Positions 1-12,800 of a DNA stretch of 64,000 nucleotides are shown piece after piece (position 1 is the first letter of the stretch; each line of letters opens with the position of its first letter). Origin of the DNA: Paralichthys olivaceus (Eukaryota; Chordata; Actinopteri; Pleuronectiformes; Paralichthyidae). A program made the position numbers and the translations under genes. The notes under the pieces were generated by a model. It did no database searches. It saw only the letters and a program-made list of their open reading frames with translations, and was not told where the DNA came from. The stretch is from NCBI RefSeq assembly GCF_024713975.1, contig NC_091113.1:14334501-14398500 (forward strand). Reading direction: 5' to 3'.

Positions 1-1539
1 ATGTGCAAATTGTTGATCAGTGCTTCATGTGTTCTATCTCTTGTGCACACATGCATAAAGTGAAATTAATCAATGAAATGAATTTAATCAATGTATTGAT
101 GAAATTAACTGAGTGATTATGATAATAATTAGGTTATCAAAAGCAAATACTAATATATTTATTGCACTGCTAACTAATAGTATTTATGTCATTCAGACAG
201 TCACACCATTTGGAGATGAAAGTTTATTCATGGTCGTCTGTGGCTTTGAGTTGGTATTATTCCCATCACTGGTTGGACAAAGGCTGAGTAGCCAAGAGCG
301 AGGACAGAGCAGTGCAGGTGAAGTGTGACAGAGCTGAGGTGGAGGAGGGTGATTCTTGATGAGCACTGGAGTGGGGGGAAAAAAATAATGATTCAAGTGG
401 AGGAACGAACTTTTGCTTGGGGACCCGGAGGTTGAAATCACAGTCAGCATGGATAGAGGGAGTTGAGGAGACACAGATCAGAGTGCGAGTGGAAGACTGC
501 AGGATGGAGAAGAGAGAGGGAGAGAGGTCGGTTAGGTAAAAAGACAGTCTGAGGATAAGAGGGTTTGATAAAGTAGTGGGGGAAAGACACTTAAGACGTT
601 TCATTTTTTTAAATTCATCATCAGACATTGAGCAACAAGGATATATAAAAATAGACTGTGGCAGTCTAAATTTTATACATGACTCAAAGGGTTGACTAAG
701 AAGCAAATGAGAATGTATACCTGCATACTCTCAAAACAGTATAAGTATTATTAAACAACAAAAACATCATGCAGAAATATATAAAGAAAAAAAATCATGC
801 GCATTATTTAAAAAAAAACCAAATTATTTGTTTGGCTGATTTTGCTTTTGCTCTGAACATTATTTGAAATATTTTACAATATACTATACAATTTATAGAC
901 ACTTAAACTGTGTGACCATAGTAGCTATCCTTATTGATAATACATATAGCTTCTTTTTTATAGCCGCTATATTCCACCTCCTATATTCCTCTACCTACTG
1001 ATTCCACAAACTCCTTTCTGTCTGTTTCTAACTTCACTCTGCACAATAGACTGTTCATAAAAACCAACCTCCGGCACGCAAGTTATAAAAAGTGGCAGTA
1101 AATTGTAGACATTTTCAATGACGAGGACTGATTCTGAAATAGAGTCCCAAATTGCATGGAAATCCAAAAATACTACAGCCAGCAAGTTATGAAATATTCC
1201 ATGTTGAGTTTTACTTTCAAGGAGCACTTGTCTGTCTAAATTTATTTGCCAAGGTCAGTGAGAGCAGACTTCCTCTGCAGTAAATGCTAATTGTGTCAGT
1301 GACGAATTTCCACCCACCTGTCAGTCAAAGTAACAGGCTGCTCTGCTATGCATGCAGAGGAGACTGCAAAATATGCTCTAATGAGATGTATGTGTGTGAA
1401 CCTCCAGGCTCCATTCTAAGTGCATAAGGTAATCCAAGCCAGACAGCTTCTTAAAGCTGCCTTCAAAAAGCAAATCAATTTCACAGTAAATCTAAGCCCC
1501 CAACTGGGAAGCTGTGTTCTTCTGAACCAGCTTGTGGTA

Positions 1540-1543
<4 letters not shown>

Positions 1544-1575
<32 letters not shown>
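1544..1575. repeat. (TG)n microsatellite
   Basis: Uninterrupted run of about 16 GT/TG units in non-coding DNA. Confidence 0.95.
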
Positions 1576-1578
<3 letters not shown>

Positions 1579-4206
1579 TATAACCTCATTACTTATGAAA
1601 AACAAGTTCATCTAGAGGTTGATTTTTTTTTTTTTATTCATGAAAAAATATTTTGGGATGCAAGGATTAAAAGCAGCATATGACCTTTTCCTACACACAA
1701 ACCTAATACAGTACTATTGTAGATTAGTAGTGGATTACAGTGAATTTCGGTGATCAACAGTTTTGTGCAAAGGTTTTTTGGCATTTTAGAATTGTATTAA
1801 TTTAAATGTTCCCATATTTAACCAGAGTGAGAAAGAACAAGAGGAGGGAGGAAGGATTCGTGACACAGATGGTCTGGCCCCCACATGGAGCCCTGATCTC
1901 CGATGTGGTGTGCTTCTTGTTGGTATCGTCTAACTCTAACATAAAATCTGCTTCATGAAACACTTTGTGTATGAACAGGAACTGAAACAACATCAGACAA
2001 AACAAATCAAGTCCTTCAGCAGATACAGTATTTTACAGAAAAGCTTGTATCGAAGGTTATTTTACAGATAAATTGGACAGTAAAACAAGAGAATTGCATT
2101 TCATTTTAAATCCATTGGTATAGTCACAGTTGGTGGTTAATGACAGTGGAGCTATCTCACTGTTGTTCCATCTTATAAATGGAAAAGAATAGTGCAGAAT
2201 GTTTTCGTTAATGAAATGACCACCTTTACTTCCCTTCCCTCTCAACCAACATACAGTTTTGAGGTGCAGCTTTACAGGTAACATATATATATATAGTATT
2301 TTGACCAGATAGTGGCTGGTGACCCATCAGGCTACAACCATATGTGCAAAAGAATCTGCAAGTAAAAACAATTAAGCAGAGAAATAAGGAAATAAATCTC
2401 TTCAGTGAAATATCGAGTTAAATAATAGACATTTGTGGATGTGCAGGGTATGCTCACACAGGACAAGATTTGGATTCCCCTCCACTGTGGTGATTCATGT
2501 CATAGTGATCAATGCTGTTTCATTACTTCACTTGACATATGTCTAAGTAAAGTGCTGTAACATCATGAGAGACAGCAGTGAAATCAGAAATGGTGTAACA
2601 GGAGAGAATCTCCATTGTCATTGTTGAAGAGGATTCGGTGCCATGAACCACCGACATACACACCCACTAATGAGGGTGAGAAGGGTCTGTGAATGAAGAC
2701 AATATTGACTTTTGCTGTTGCAGATCACTTATATTTTGATATTGAGATGCTGCGAGAGTCATTTCACCACCATGGCCACAGTCCCCCTGGTCCTGATCTC
2801 AACCTGACAGGTTGTCTCGTCAGTTTTGCTCCTTGTGTCCCTGTAATGTCTCATTACCACGATTATCCATCAGTGCAGCCACAATCTGTCTTTTCATTTC
2901 ATCCTCTTTGTCATGCTCGCATCCTTTTGTCTATTTTTATTATACTGGACACAAAACAGCACGATTTTTCCACCAAACTGTGTCACTGTTTGTTGCACGT
3001 CATGGTCATATAATCTTTCAATAATTAATTCCACAACGATGATGATGATTTGCACTTATGCGAGTGACGTACATATGCATTCCCACACACAGCAGCACGA
3101 TTGTTGCGCAAGAAGAGTGAGTCACCTGTTTCTCTTCCTCGTATTCCAGATTTTTCAGTGTCCTTTCAATTCTCGATACATATTTATAGTAGCTTTGCAT
3201 TATCATAGTAAACTAACTAACAGACAAACTGTGTAATAGAAAATAAACACCATCCTGACACACCAGGAAAAAGAATCAGCCTTTTCCGATCTGATCTGCA
3301 TGGGTTTGTAACATGTTGCTGGTCCAGCAGACACAATTTGCACGTTGAACCACTTTCATTTTCACATGCACCACTTCAGGTTTCAGGCCTATCGCAGGAG
3401 ATGACCTACATCCGGAAATGTTGCGATGAGATCGGAGTGTTTTCAGGTCCTTGAAGTGGATATCTGAAATGCCTCTGCAGTCGTAATGGAAGTTAGTTTA
3501 GGACTTTCTCATTGATATATATGTTCAAGTGATTGAAAGCTACGATTGACTCATAATTGGTCAGGCTGGTGTGATTATTCTTCACAATCACTAGTGTGCA
3601 CACGGATACTTAGATATGTGTGATACATATTCAGTCTACATGTTTAAATAGAGGGTAGTTTGCTCTATTCCACTCAACCCTGCATGCTCACCCTTTTAAG
3701 GAGGGTCAAGGGCTGATTTACTGAACAATCAGAAATCTGGTTATCGAACGACTGGTTTAAATTGGCAGGTCAGAAAGTTTGTTCTACTGTGTCGCAATCA
3801 GACCCTGATTGCTGCCCTCAAAATATCCCATGTGAAATGTGTTTAATTAAATAATACTTAGCTGAAACTGTCGTCTTGACTCACACTGCTCTTATGGAAG
3901 ACAGACGCTATATTGCCTACATTTCGATTTTTTCTTCTTGCCTCCTGTTGTAGTAAAACTGCCCAAAGTAAAACCGCCTGTATTGGTGTACGCAGAGCCC
4001 TTTGCTCTGGGTAAATGGTTTTGGAAGTTTAGTTTGAGAAAAATGGGCTCTGTGTTTCTGGCCTTTGAAAACAACAGCTGGCTGAGGGTGTAACCAGAGC
4101 ACCACGAGCAATTGTCCAGATCTTTTGACCTTTGCAAGCCCAATAATTCTGATTTAAAACCAACTACATGGCAAAGGGAGACATTTGGAAGGGTCTAATA
4201 TATGTC

Positions 4207-4207
4207 A

Positions 4208-4239
<32 letters not shown>

Positions 4240-4263
4240 AAGAGGGAGAGAGAGAGAGAGAGA
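4207..4263. repeat. Compound (TG)n-(GA)n microsatellite
   Basis: About ten TG units pass directly into an imperfect run of GA units with a few AAA/GGG interruptions. Confidence 0.95.
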
Positions 4264-6884
4264 ATGAATGTGAGGGAGAAAGGGAGGAGAGAGAACCAGC
4301 AGACTCTGAAAAATGTGGACAGGTTGCAGGGAGTCTGCATTGTTCCACTGGAATGACCATAGACTGTCCCAAGGCTTAATTATTCAATAGGTTGTTAATG
4401 GAAATGTTTTACTAATTATACACTGATTACAGCTACTTTTAAATGATTTTAAAAAGTTCAAACAAAAATCAGTTTCTACTAACTTATTTTTATAAGAAAA
4501 AAACACTTAAACTGTGGTTGTTTTTCTTGTGTGTACATGATTATCACAACACAAAATCTTGGAGTTTCCTTCAATTCCTTTCCTGTTTCCTTTGTCTGAA
4601 ATATTCCTACCTCATACTAATTTTCTGCCGTATTTGAAGTTGAATAAATATCTGAATACTGTGATGCTCATTATAAATTAACCCATCATTTCTATTTGTT
4701 TGATGATGTGCTTTTTTCAGAATCATTTAGCTTTTTTTTTTGTCAAACAAACACTTTTTATGCAAACTCAATCTGAGGGTTTGTGCTAAATTAGATTGTC
4801 TTCCGCCATTAACCTTGTATTCATGAAACTAGTAAAGTATGCAATGTTAATAATTGGACTGGTAAAGACACTGGACGTTTTTCATTTCAGAGAGGAATAA
4901 TAGCTCTCTGCCCCTCAGGATATAAATATTAAGTTGTCAATAGATGTGTTAATCAGGCTCGAAGCATCTATCAGAGTCATCTGGATTAATCTTTAAACCC
5001 TTTTTTCTTCTTCACTCATTGGTTCAAATATCTTGTTTGCTGTGTGTCATACCTCTCAGAAAGTTTTTCATTGTGTGACAGAGAGTCAAGTGTTTGGAAG
5101 AAAGTGTTTGTGTACAATGATGACTGACAAATTGGAGGGTTTTGTTTTTATTGCCTGATGGCAACAAAATGGCTAATTAGCATTTCACAGAACAAACTTA
5201 ATTAGCCTGACTGATGAAATCTTGAGTGTCTTTGTCGAATTTTATTGGAAGCACCTCTTGACACAAATGATCCCACGCAACCGTGAATCGACTTTAAAAC
5301 ACCTTTTTGTAAACGCATCCAGCTGGTGAGCTATTATCGCTGAAATCTCACTGGTGGTATTCACCCTAACTCCCTGGGCCACACTGCCTGCTTGCTTTTC
5401 ATTCCATGCCCATGTTAACAGATTAGAGTGGCAACACAGTTTGAGCAGCATGAGTCGGCCTTGTTAGCTGCGCTGCTCTTTTCGAGATTAGATGTCTCAC
5501 CTATTTTCTCCTTCTCACTATGAAAATTATCTTTAACCACAGTTTCAATCTCCCAAGACCGGAAGATTCATGGCTTTATGCCGTCCGTGAGAACAGCCGC
5601 TTCTCAGGCAGGCAGTGTGGGCTAACAGTGGACTACTTTGCTTAAATCTTAGTATAAAGCAAATTTATCTGTGACTATTATCACCGTCTTTCTAAATTGA
5701 GAGATGTTAACATTGGCTTTCCATCTGTTTGATTTTAGATTTTCTATTAAATCATTTGTGGTCTCTGATTTTGTATTATTTTGCTTTAATGTTTTGTGAA
5801 GCACTTTGTTCCATCTGTTTTGAAATGTGCTATAAATATATTATTACTTCCATTCAGTTACACAAGCCATGAATGGTTCAGAATTGTTGAAACAAAATTA
5901 GCATCCTAAGGCAAAAAGGTTAATACCATTTACAAATAGGATCACTCAAGGGTAGTGTCAAAAAGCAGCTGTTGGGTTTTGTTTTTCCATAGTTGGGGTG
6001 TAGTCATGCTGATCCTTGCCATGAATGACTGAGTAGTTACTAGTGCAGCGTGAGTGTTTTTCCTCCAATTCATTTTCTATGACCTCGAACGCAGAAGTGA
6101 AGCAAATCTCCAAACCACATACAATCAGGTAGCGAACTTTAACCTCATTTTTGTGACAGGAGGAAGTGGAGACGTGTCCTCCATCTTTATGTACAGTCTA
6201 TGAGCTGAAAACAGAGTCTTTACTTTCTGTCAGACTAGCGAATTTAACCAAAGAGAGGAGGAGATGGTGGCTGACCCTTCTACCAGATAATGGACGGGGA
6301 ATGAAAAGTGAGAACCTCAGAGAGAAGCGGAAAACTAATTTGGAGAAGCATCAGCCATTCACACTGTGACTCACCTCACAAAGTACTGCATTAGTTCAGC
6401 ATGACTGTCACGTTGCAGAAAAGTTACAAAAACAGCTCGAGGCAGTGCCTCCCCAAATTTATCATTATATAATCCACAGTTGACAAATAGTGGTTGAATT
6501 TGAATAGTTCAATATACAGGTGCTAGGGCTGGCAAATAAAACAACAGTTATCACAGTACAATTATCATTGTTGAGGAGGTATAACACATCATTGATTTTA
6601 ATGTTCTACCTCAGGCTAGTAAAACGTCTTGCTGTTTATCAAGTGCTTGTTCAAGAAGAGTTTAAAACCACAACCTTCACTGATCGTCTTTATTTATCTT
6701 TATATAACTCTTGGCCATATTCACCCGCCCTAATTGCTACTTGTAGATTCCTCCATACATCTAAAAGGGAGATTCTACAGTCAATCCTATTTCAAGGTTA
6801 TTCTAATGAATGGTCTATTGACAGGTAACCCACTGTGCAGTTTGTGTTATTATGTCTTCAACATCGCTCTCCTCCTTTGCGCAG

Positions 6885-9800
6885 ATAAAATGGAGAATGG
6901 AGACGTTCACCAGAGGAGGAGAGGCCAACATCCAGGCAGCTCAGACGGACAGGAAACAGAAAGTAAACAACAGCAAGTGGTTGGGAAGACGGCAAGCAGC
7001 TGGCGACGCATTCTCCTCCTCATCCTTGCCATCACCATCCACAACATCCCAGGTGAGAACGAGCCATAGGGCTGTGGAAAGAATCGCTCCCCATAAGCCA
7101 CAGCCTTGTCTTAGTCTAATAATAAAATGTTTGCAATTAGCTGAAAACACTGCTGTGCCTCTCAGTAGCCTTTAGCTGTAGATTCTTAACATTCATTCAG
7201 ACAGGGTTTAGTTCTCTACGTGGGTTAGTTTGTACATATTTAACCTGCTGTGGTCAGTGATTTTAATAGAGTACATGGAGCATATATAAGTAAATCTGCA
7301 CCACCTTCCTAGTAATCAATCTGGAATTACCTACTGTTTTGGGAGAGTTGAAACTCTCCCGCAAACCCCTTTTTGGTTTGTCTATCGATGACCACATCCT
7401 ATAATTTCCCAAGGATTAAAATGCCGTCCGGAATAATGAGTTTAATTATCGACAACCACACTGCTCACTTGTTTTTGCATCGCCCCCTGTAATGTTAATC
7501 TTGTCTGAATGGAGCATTTATTTGCAGTGCAGTTCTTCATAATGTTACTTAAATACAGTTATTTTACTTTTGCTCCTGTGGTTACAAGCAAATAACAGCT
7601 TAGTTTTTTATGTGAGTAGGTGCTTTTTTCATATTTCACAAAAAAGTAGGAGAATAACTAGTGTGTTCTGTTTTTTTCTAACAAAGTAGCTTAATTAAAT
7701 CATATAGATATTGCAAATGAAAAAATTTGCCAGTAGATGTTGGAGGTTAAAGTTGCTATGGAAACATATGAAGCACTGCAGGTAGTGGAGAAATCCTAAA
7801 CTGAACCGAAAACCCTGCAGCTGGTGCATGAGCTGTTACAATAATATACACAGCATGTAGGTATCAAATTTAGCATCATAACCAAATTACATTTCATGGT
7901 GCTGAGTGCATCGACAACAACACACATGCTGCACTGAATCTAGCGTAGCAGCTCAGGTTTGGTAGAGACGTCACTGAATGTAAACACCCTCTTTTATTCT
8001 TCACATGGATTAATAGGTTTGAATATTTATTGTGACAAATCCATAGGTTTTTCGAGGAAACGTACTCTCCATGTTTGAACACTCATCAATCAGTCAGTCC
8101 CTGGAAGCTAATTAGACTCATCACATGTCAATCACAAATCAGTGGTGACACCCAGGAGGAGCAGCGTTTCGTATTTCGAGTCTGTCAGTGATGAAACAGC
8201 AGCTATATGTTTGATTGAGGAAATGGAGTTGATAACCTCTATATGAGGTGATAATTAACACCAGACCTCATGTAGCTTAAATGTTTGCATGGATTTCTTT
8301 TTACCCCTCTTGTCAAAGAGCTTGGGCTGAGTCGAGAGCAATGTTGACTTGGGCCTGTAAAGCCAGTACTGTGCTGTGATCTTGACCTGATTTGCAGCAT
8401 TCTCTTCATCTCTCATGTTTTTTAATAAAGTGTAGCTTCAAAACATGATCTCACCTGCATTGTTTTCATCTGAGTGTGAGATGCTGAGATGCAATACAAT
8501 GCTTTACACAAAGATATAAGTGCTTTACACAACAGAAAAAGGCGTCATGACAAATAAAAGCAACAAAAGAGTAATTTAGAAAGAAATGAAAAATAAATAG
8601 ATACATAATTCAAATAAATAATTATAATAAATAACATAATAGAAAACTAGAAGGGCGCTCTGAAAGTGCATACCTCCACCAAGTAATAAGGTCTCTGGCC
8701 CATACCACATCCTTTACCAGTTTTTGTGTAATCCTGCAAACAAACAGACAGTCAAACAAAATGAGTCCATTGCAGTGTCTTGCAGTAAAATATGCCATTT
8801 TTATTTTTTTGTAGTAGAGGGATGTGGCAACAGGAAAGTGTCCAGCACTGATTTAAAAGAACTATGATTCAGATCTGCAGTTCTCTATGAGCTTCTGACA
8901 CATATGTGAAGCATAAAAAGTGATACACTGCTTCTCCATGTTTAGTTTTTATTCGAGGGACTGTCCCATGAGAACCTGAGGGGTCGAGGTGGTGACATCA
9001 AAATGTTTTATGATTGTGTAATATGAGTGCAGGTTTCACTGCTTGTTCCTTAATAAATGCAACATGTATTTTCAAGTACAGTATGTCCTTAATTTAATAT
9101 TATCCTAGGGAGATATTGCATGCATTAAAATGTACAATATTACTGCATATTTAGGTTTAGATTTTCTCATTTATGTTGATGAAAACTATTCATAAAGCCT
9201 CATACTAATGTCTAAAGGAACCAACAACAAAAATCTCCTCAGTCAAAAGAGGAAACATCAACTTTTTCAATACAGCATATCATGATAGGTTCAGACTTGT
9301 AAGTAAGAAATGTGTCAGGTGCTTCCTTGGCAGCTCCATCTTCATCTTTAGCATGATCAATAAAGATGGATGGATAGATTGAATCCTTATGATAAACAAA
9401 TGCAGAAATGCATTAAATTGACAGAGAAATAGTACAAATGAGTGAATTAATAATTGAGAGACTAAAGTATGATCATATTTTGACTGTCCTGCATTTGTGA
9501 GTAAATGTTCACATATTTTTCTTCACTGAAAGCACACAACAGAGCAGAGCACCTAGGACAGAGAACAACTTGCTCACATCAAAGTGTAGCCCTTATGATG
9601 AATGATTTTCTGTGTCAGACTTGATTGATTTCCATTTGTTCCATCAGTCACAGGATTATTATATTCATCATGTGGAATGATTCATTGCTCCAGGAAGTGT
9701 CGATAAATAGAGAATTAGGGCCCATGTGTCGTGTGTAAGAGGAGATTAGATGATGGTGCCTCTGTCACCAGGAAGTACTCCTCTGATGAGACCATCCCTT

Positions 9801-12800
9801 TACCGCTCACTGCATACACCTCACTTCTCATAATTGTTAACATCGTTTCACAACCACACGTTTATCTGTGATGCACCAACTGGGTGCACTTCCTGCTTGC
9901 ATCAGCTCTGTCATTGTATTAAGCAAATTCACAGTATTTTCATAGCAGGTACTTTAAAAATACCTGTTGACATGTACAATAGAGCATAGTATTGAAGTAG
10001 TAGTAGTACAACAGAAGTATAGATGTGTGTGCATGTAGGGTTTCCGTGGGGTCATCAAACTCAAAAATGCAATCATTGCATTTTCAGACCTTGGAGTCCT
10101 ACATTTTTTTAAATATTATGTACTAGGATGTAATTTCACCTTATCTTCAATAATGGAATTGAGTGCAAGCAATTCTGGCAACTTTGATATTCCTTCGTCA
10201 TTTTTTAAAAAGCTCTTAACTTTCAATCATTATGGTCTTAACAAGATTTCAATATGAATTTGTTAAAACCTGCAGAAACCTTGGTGCTATACATGAACAC
10301 CATAGAAGAGGGGGAAGTGAGAAGAGAAAGGTGTTTTTCATTATTTCTTATGTATTATATTGGCTGTATTACAAAGACCATGCATATGTTGGTATGCATA
10401 CATGCATACAAGTCAAACAGCCATGTCATTGTTGATAATTCTGCCGTCTGTGGTGTCGAGCCTAAAATACAAGATTTATTATTATTACTTATTTATTCAT
10501 TACTATTGAATCCATCCATTATATACACTGCTTATCTTTAAAAATCTTTAAAATTGTAATGAGGATAATAACATTGATAATCTGCTTCTTTCTTCTTTCT
10601 AAAGGAGACAATAGTGGTTTTAACCTGTTGTGTTGTAGTGTTTTGTGTTATTGTAAAGACACAAATTTCAGCAGAAGGGACCTGTTAGGCTTCTTTGAAG
10701 TGCATCCTCACTAGTAATCATGTCATTTTACATCAGCTACAAATGGTAAGGACCAAAGTTCCTTTCTCGTTTAGTGGCTGTGATAATCCCAGTGTGTGAT
10801 TCAGGATGATGGAAGAACAAAAACAAGGTGCATAATAACATGTGCCGATCATCTTAGAGGCTCTTGATGCTCCGTGACACTGTGTTACACCGAGACAGGG
10901 CCATGACAGGAGGTTGGTGACGGTCCATCAGACTGTGCAGGAGATTGATGGCCGCCCTTTCTCACCAAGATTTGGGTTGCTCCTTGTTAGTGTGATGGAT
11001 GGAGCAAGGTCATTGACAGCTCCTTGAGCAAAACAAGAGGCAACCAGGGATATCAACGCATTATTGCTTTAACCGTAATATAATGATAAAGTAAACGATT
11101 TCACAAGGAGCTCAGAATGTTGAAGCCATTTTTTATATTCTTGTCCAGATAACCTTGACTTCACAAGGAGAAATTGGTTCGCAACAACAAACTATTATTG
11201 TCACCCTAAATAATAAACAAGTCAAATTATCTCTCCATTGTGAGGATTAACTGCATCTTTCTCTCACATAAAAACTAAATGGTTTGGGATAGTGGACCAT
11301 CAGTCAGACAGGTAAAGCAGTGTTAAGATGTCACATTGGGCTCTGAAAGTGTATCAGGAGCAAATATCATTTCCTTGACATTTTATTCTAAAGAATTAAA
11401 TTAAGAGAAGAAGTAACTGACTTCATACAAATAGATATTAGAAAAGAGAATCTAAAAACTTGGAGAAATTGCATTTAAAGGAGACATATGCTTTTTTCAG
11501 TTTTTCTCTTTCCTCTAGATATGTAGGTGGTATGTGTTAGTAAAAGTTAAAAGGAGCTCCTTACAGCTTCTAAAGATTCTGAAACACCTCGTCAATACAT
11601 CGATACTGCCCCGTCTTCCCTATGTTTGCATAATGTACTTCTAGCAGCTCAAGTCTGACACTCACACCCCCTAAAAAAAACAAATGCCGAGGACCCTCTT
11701 TAGCATGGGTTTAATACTTGAAGTTTTGTGCAACAAATAGATACGATCCCATTCAGTTCGTCCCTGTGATTCCTACACAGGTAAAGGGAAAGCAGAGGTC
11801 GACATTTCCTTAACGTGCTGGAAGTGGTTGACCAATCAGAACAGAGTGGAACAACTGGCCAATCAGAGAAGATTGGGTTTTATCGGGTGGGGTCCCTCAA
11901 AGAGACAGGAGCTGAAACCAAGGGTTTGAGGCTGAAAAGAGGAGCTGCAGCATTGGACAGTGTGAGGAAAGTGATGTGTTTTCTGACCATTAGAGCATGT
12001 AAACAAGTACAAACCCAAAGCTAGAATTATGAACCTTAATATAATCATAATGTGTCTATGTAAAAGTAAAGGAGCTGGTTTGACTAAGTGACCATAAAGT
12101 ATTGCTGCTAAAATGGAGGTATTCAAATAATGTCTCAACATTAAGTATAACCCATAAACTAGAGACATTTTTCACAAGACATTTTTGGAGTTACTTTGTA
12201 TATCCAGATGAGACCACACTTAATCATTTCTTCACATGTTGAAATTGCAGGACATTAAGTCTTGGGTTTCATCGTGAAATGTTGTGATCCGGCTGATTAC
12301 AGAACATTATGAGATATGAGCTTGCCATCCCAGACGAGGGGAGGATAAAAAGCTAAGGAAAGAGCCATGAGAGGAATCTTTGATGAAACGTAGGATGAAA
12401 GATTTTTGCTTAAAAGAGATGTGAAAAATAGTATGTTTTTAAAAATTGCGACCCAAAACCTCAGTTCTGCAGGAGGAGGAGGAGTAGAGGCAGCTGAGGG
12501 AGGGGAGGTGCAGCCGTGGAAGGAGAAAGGAGGTTGAGGGGTAGAGATTAAAGAAGAAGTGCGATGGAAATGAGTGGCTTCTATGACAGTGTGCTGTCAG
12601 CAGCGGTATCATAACACCCGCTTAAAAGAGCATAGTATAGAACATTCAGCATGGACTGGTAGCCGTGCACACACAAGAAACACACACTCTTGCATTGTTG
12701 CCCAAAAGCAGCTCGAGTTTCCTCTGGGGAATGAAGAAAAAGATGAAAATATACAGATGCACAGTTGGCAATATTAAACATCTCTCATTTCCTCCATCAG

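Larger units (their letters stand above)
1..6884. other. Intronic or 5' sequence of slc39a11, no recognised exon
   Basis: AT-rich non-coding DNA with only short random ORFs in six frames. Because the first recognised slc39a11 exon opens in mid-protein, this stretch is probably intron. It holds a TG microsatellite (1544-1575), a TG/GA compound microsatellite (4207-4263), and near 6150-6210 a fragment ending in a 'tacagtctatg' motif that recurs in dispersed repeats elsewhere in the window. No tRNA, rRNA or conserved coding block was seen. Confidence 0.6.
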
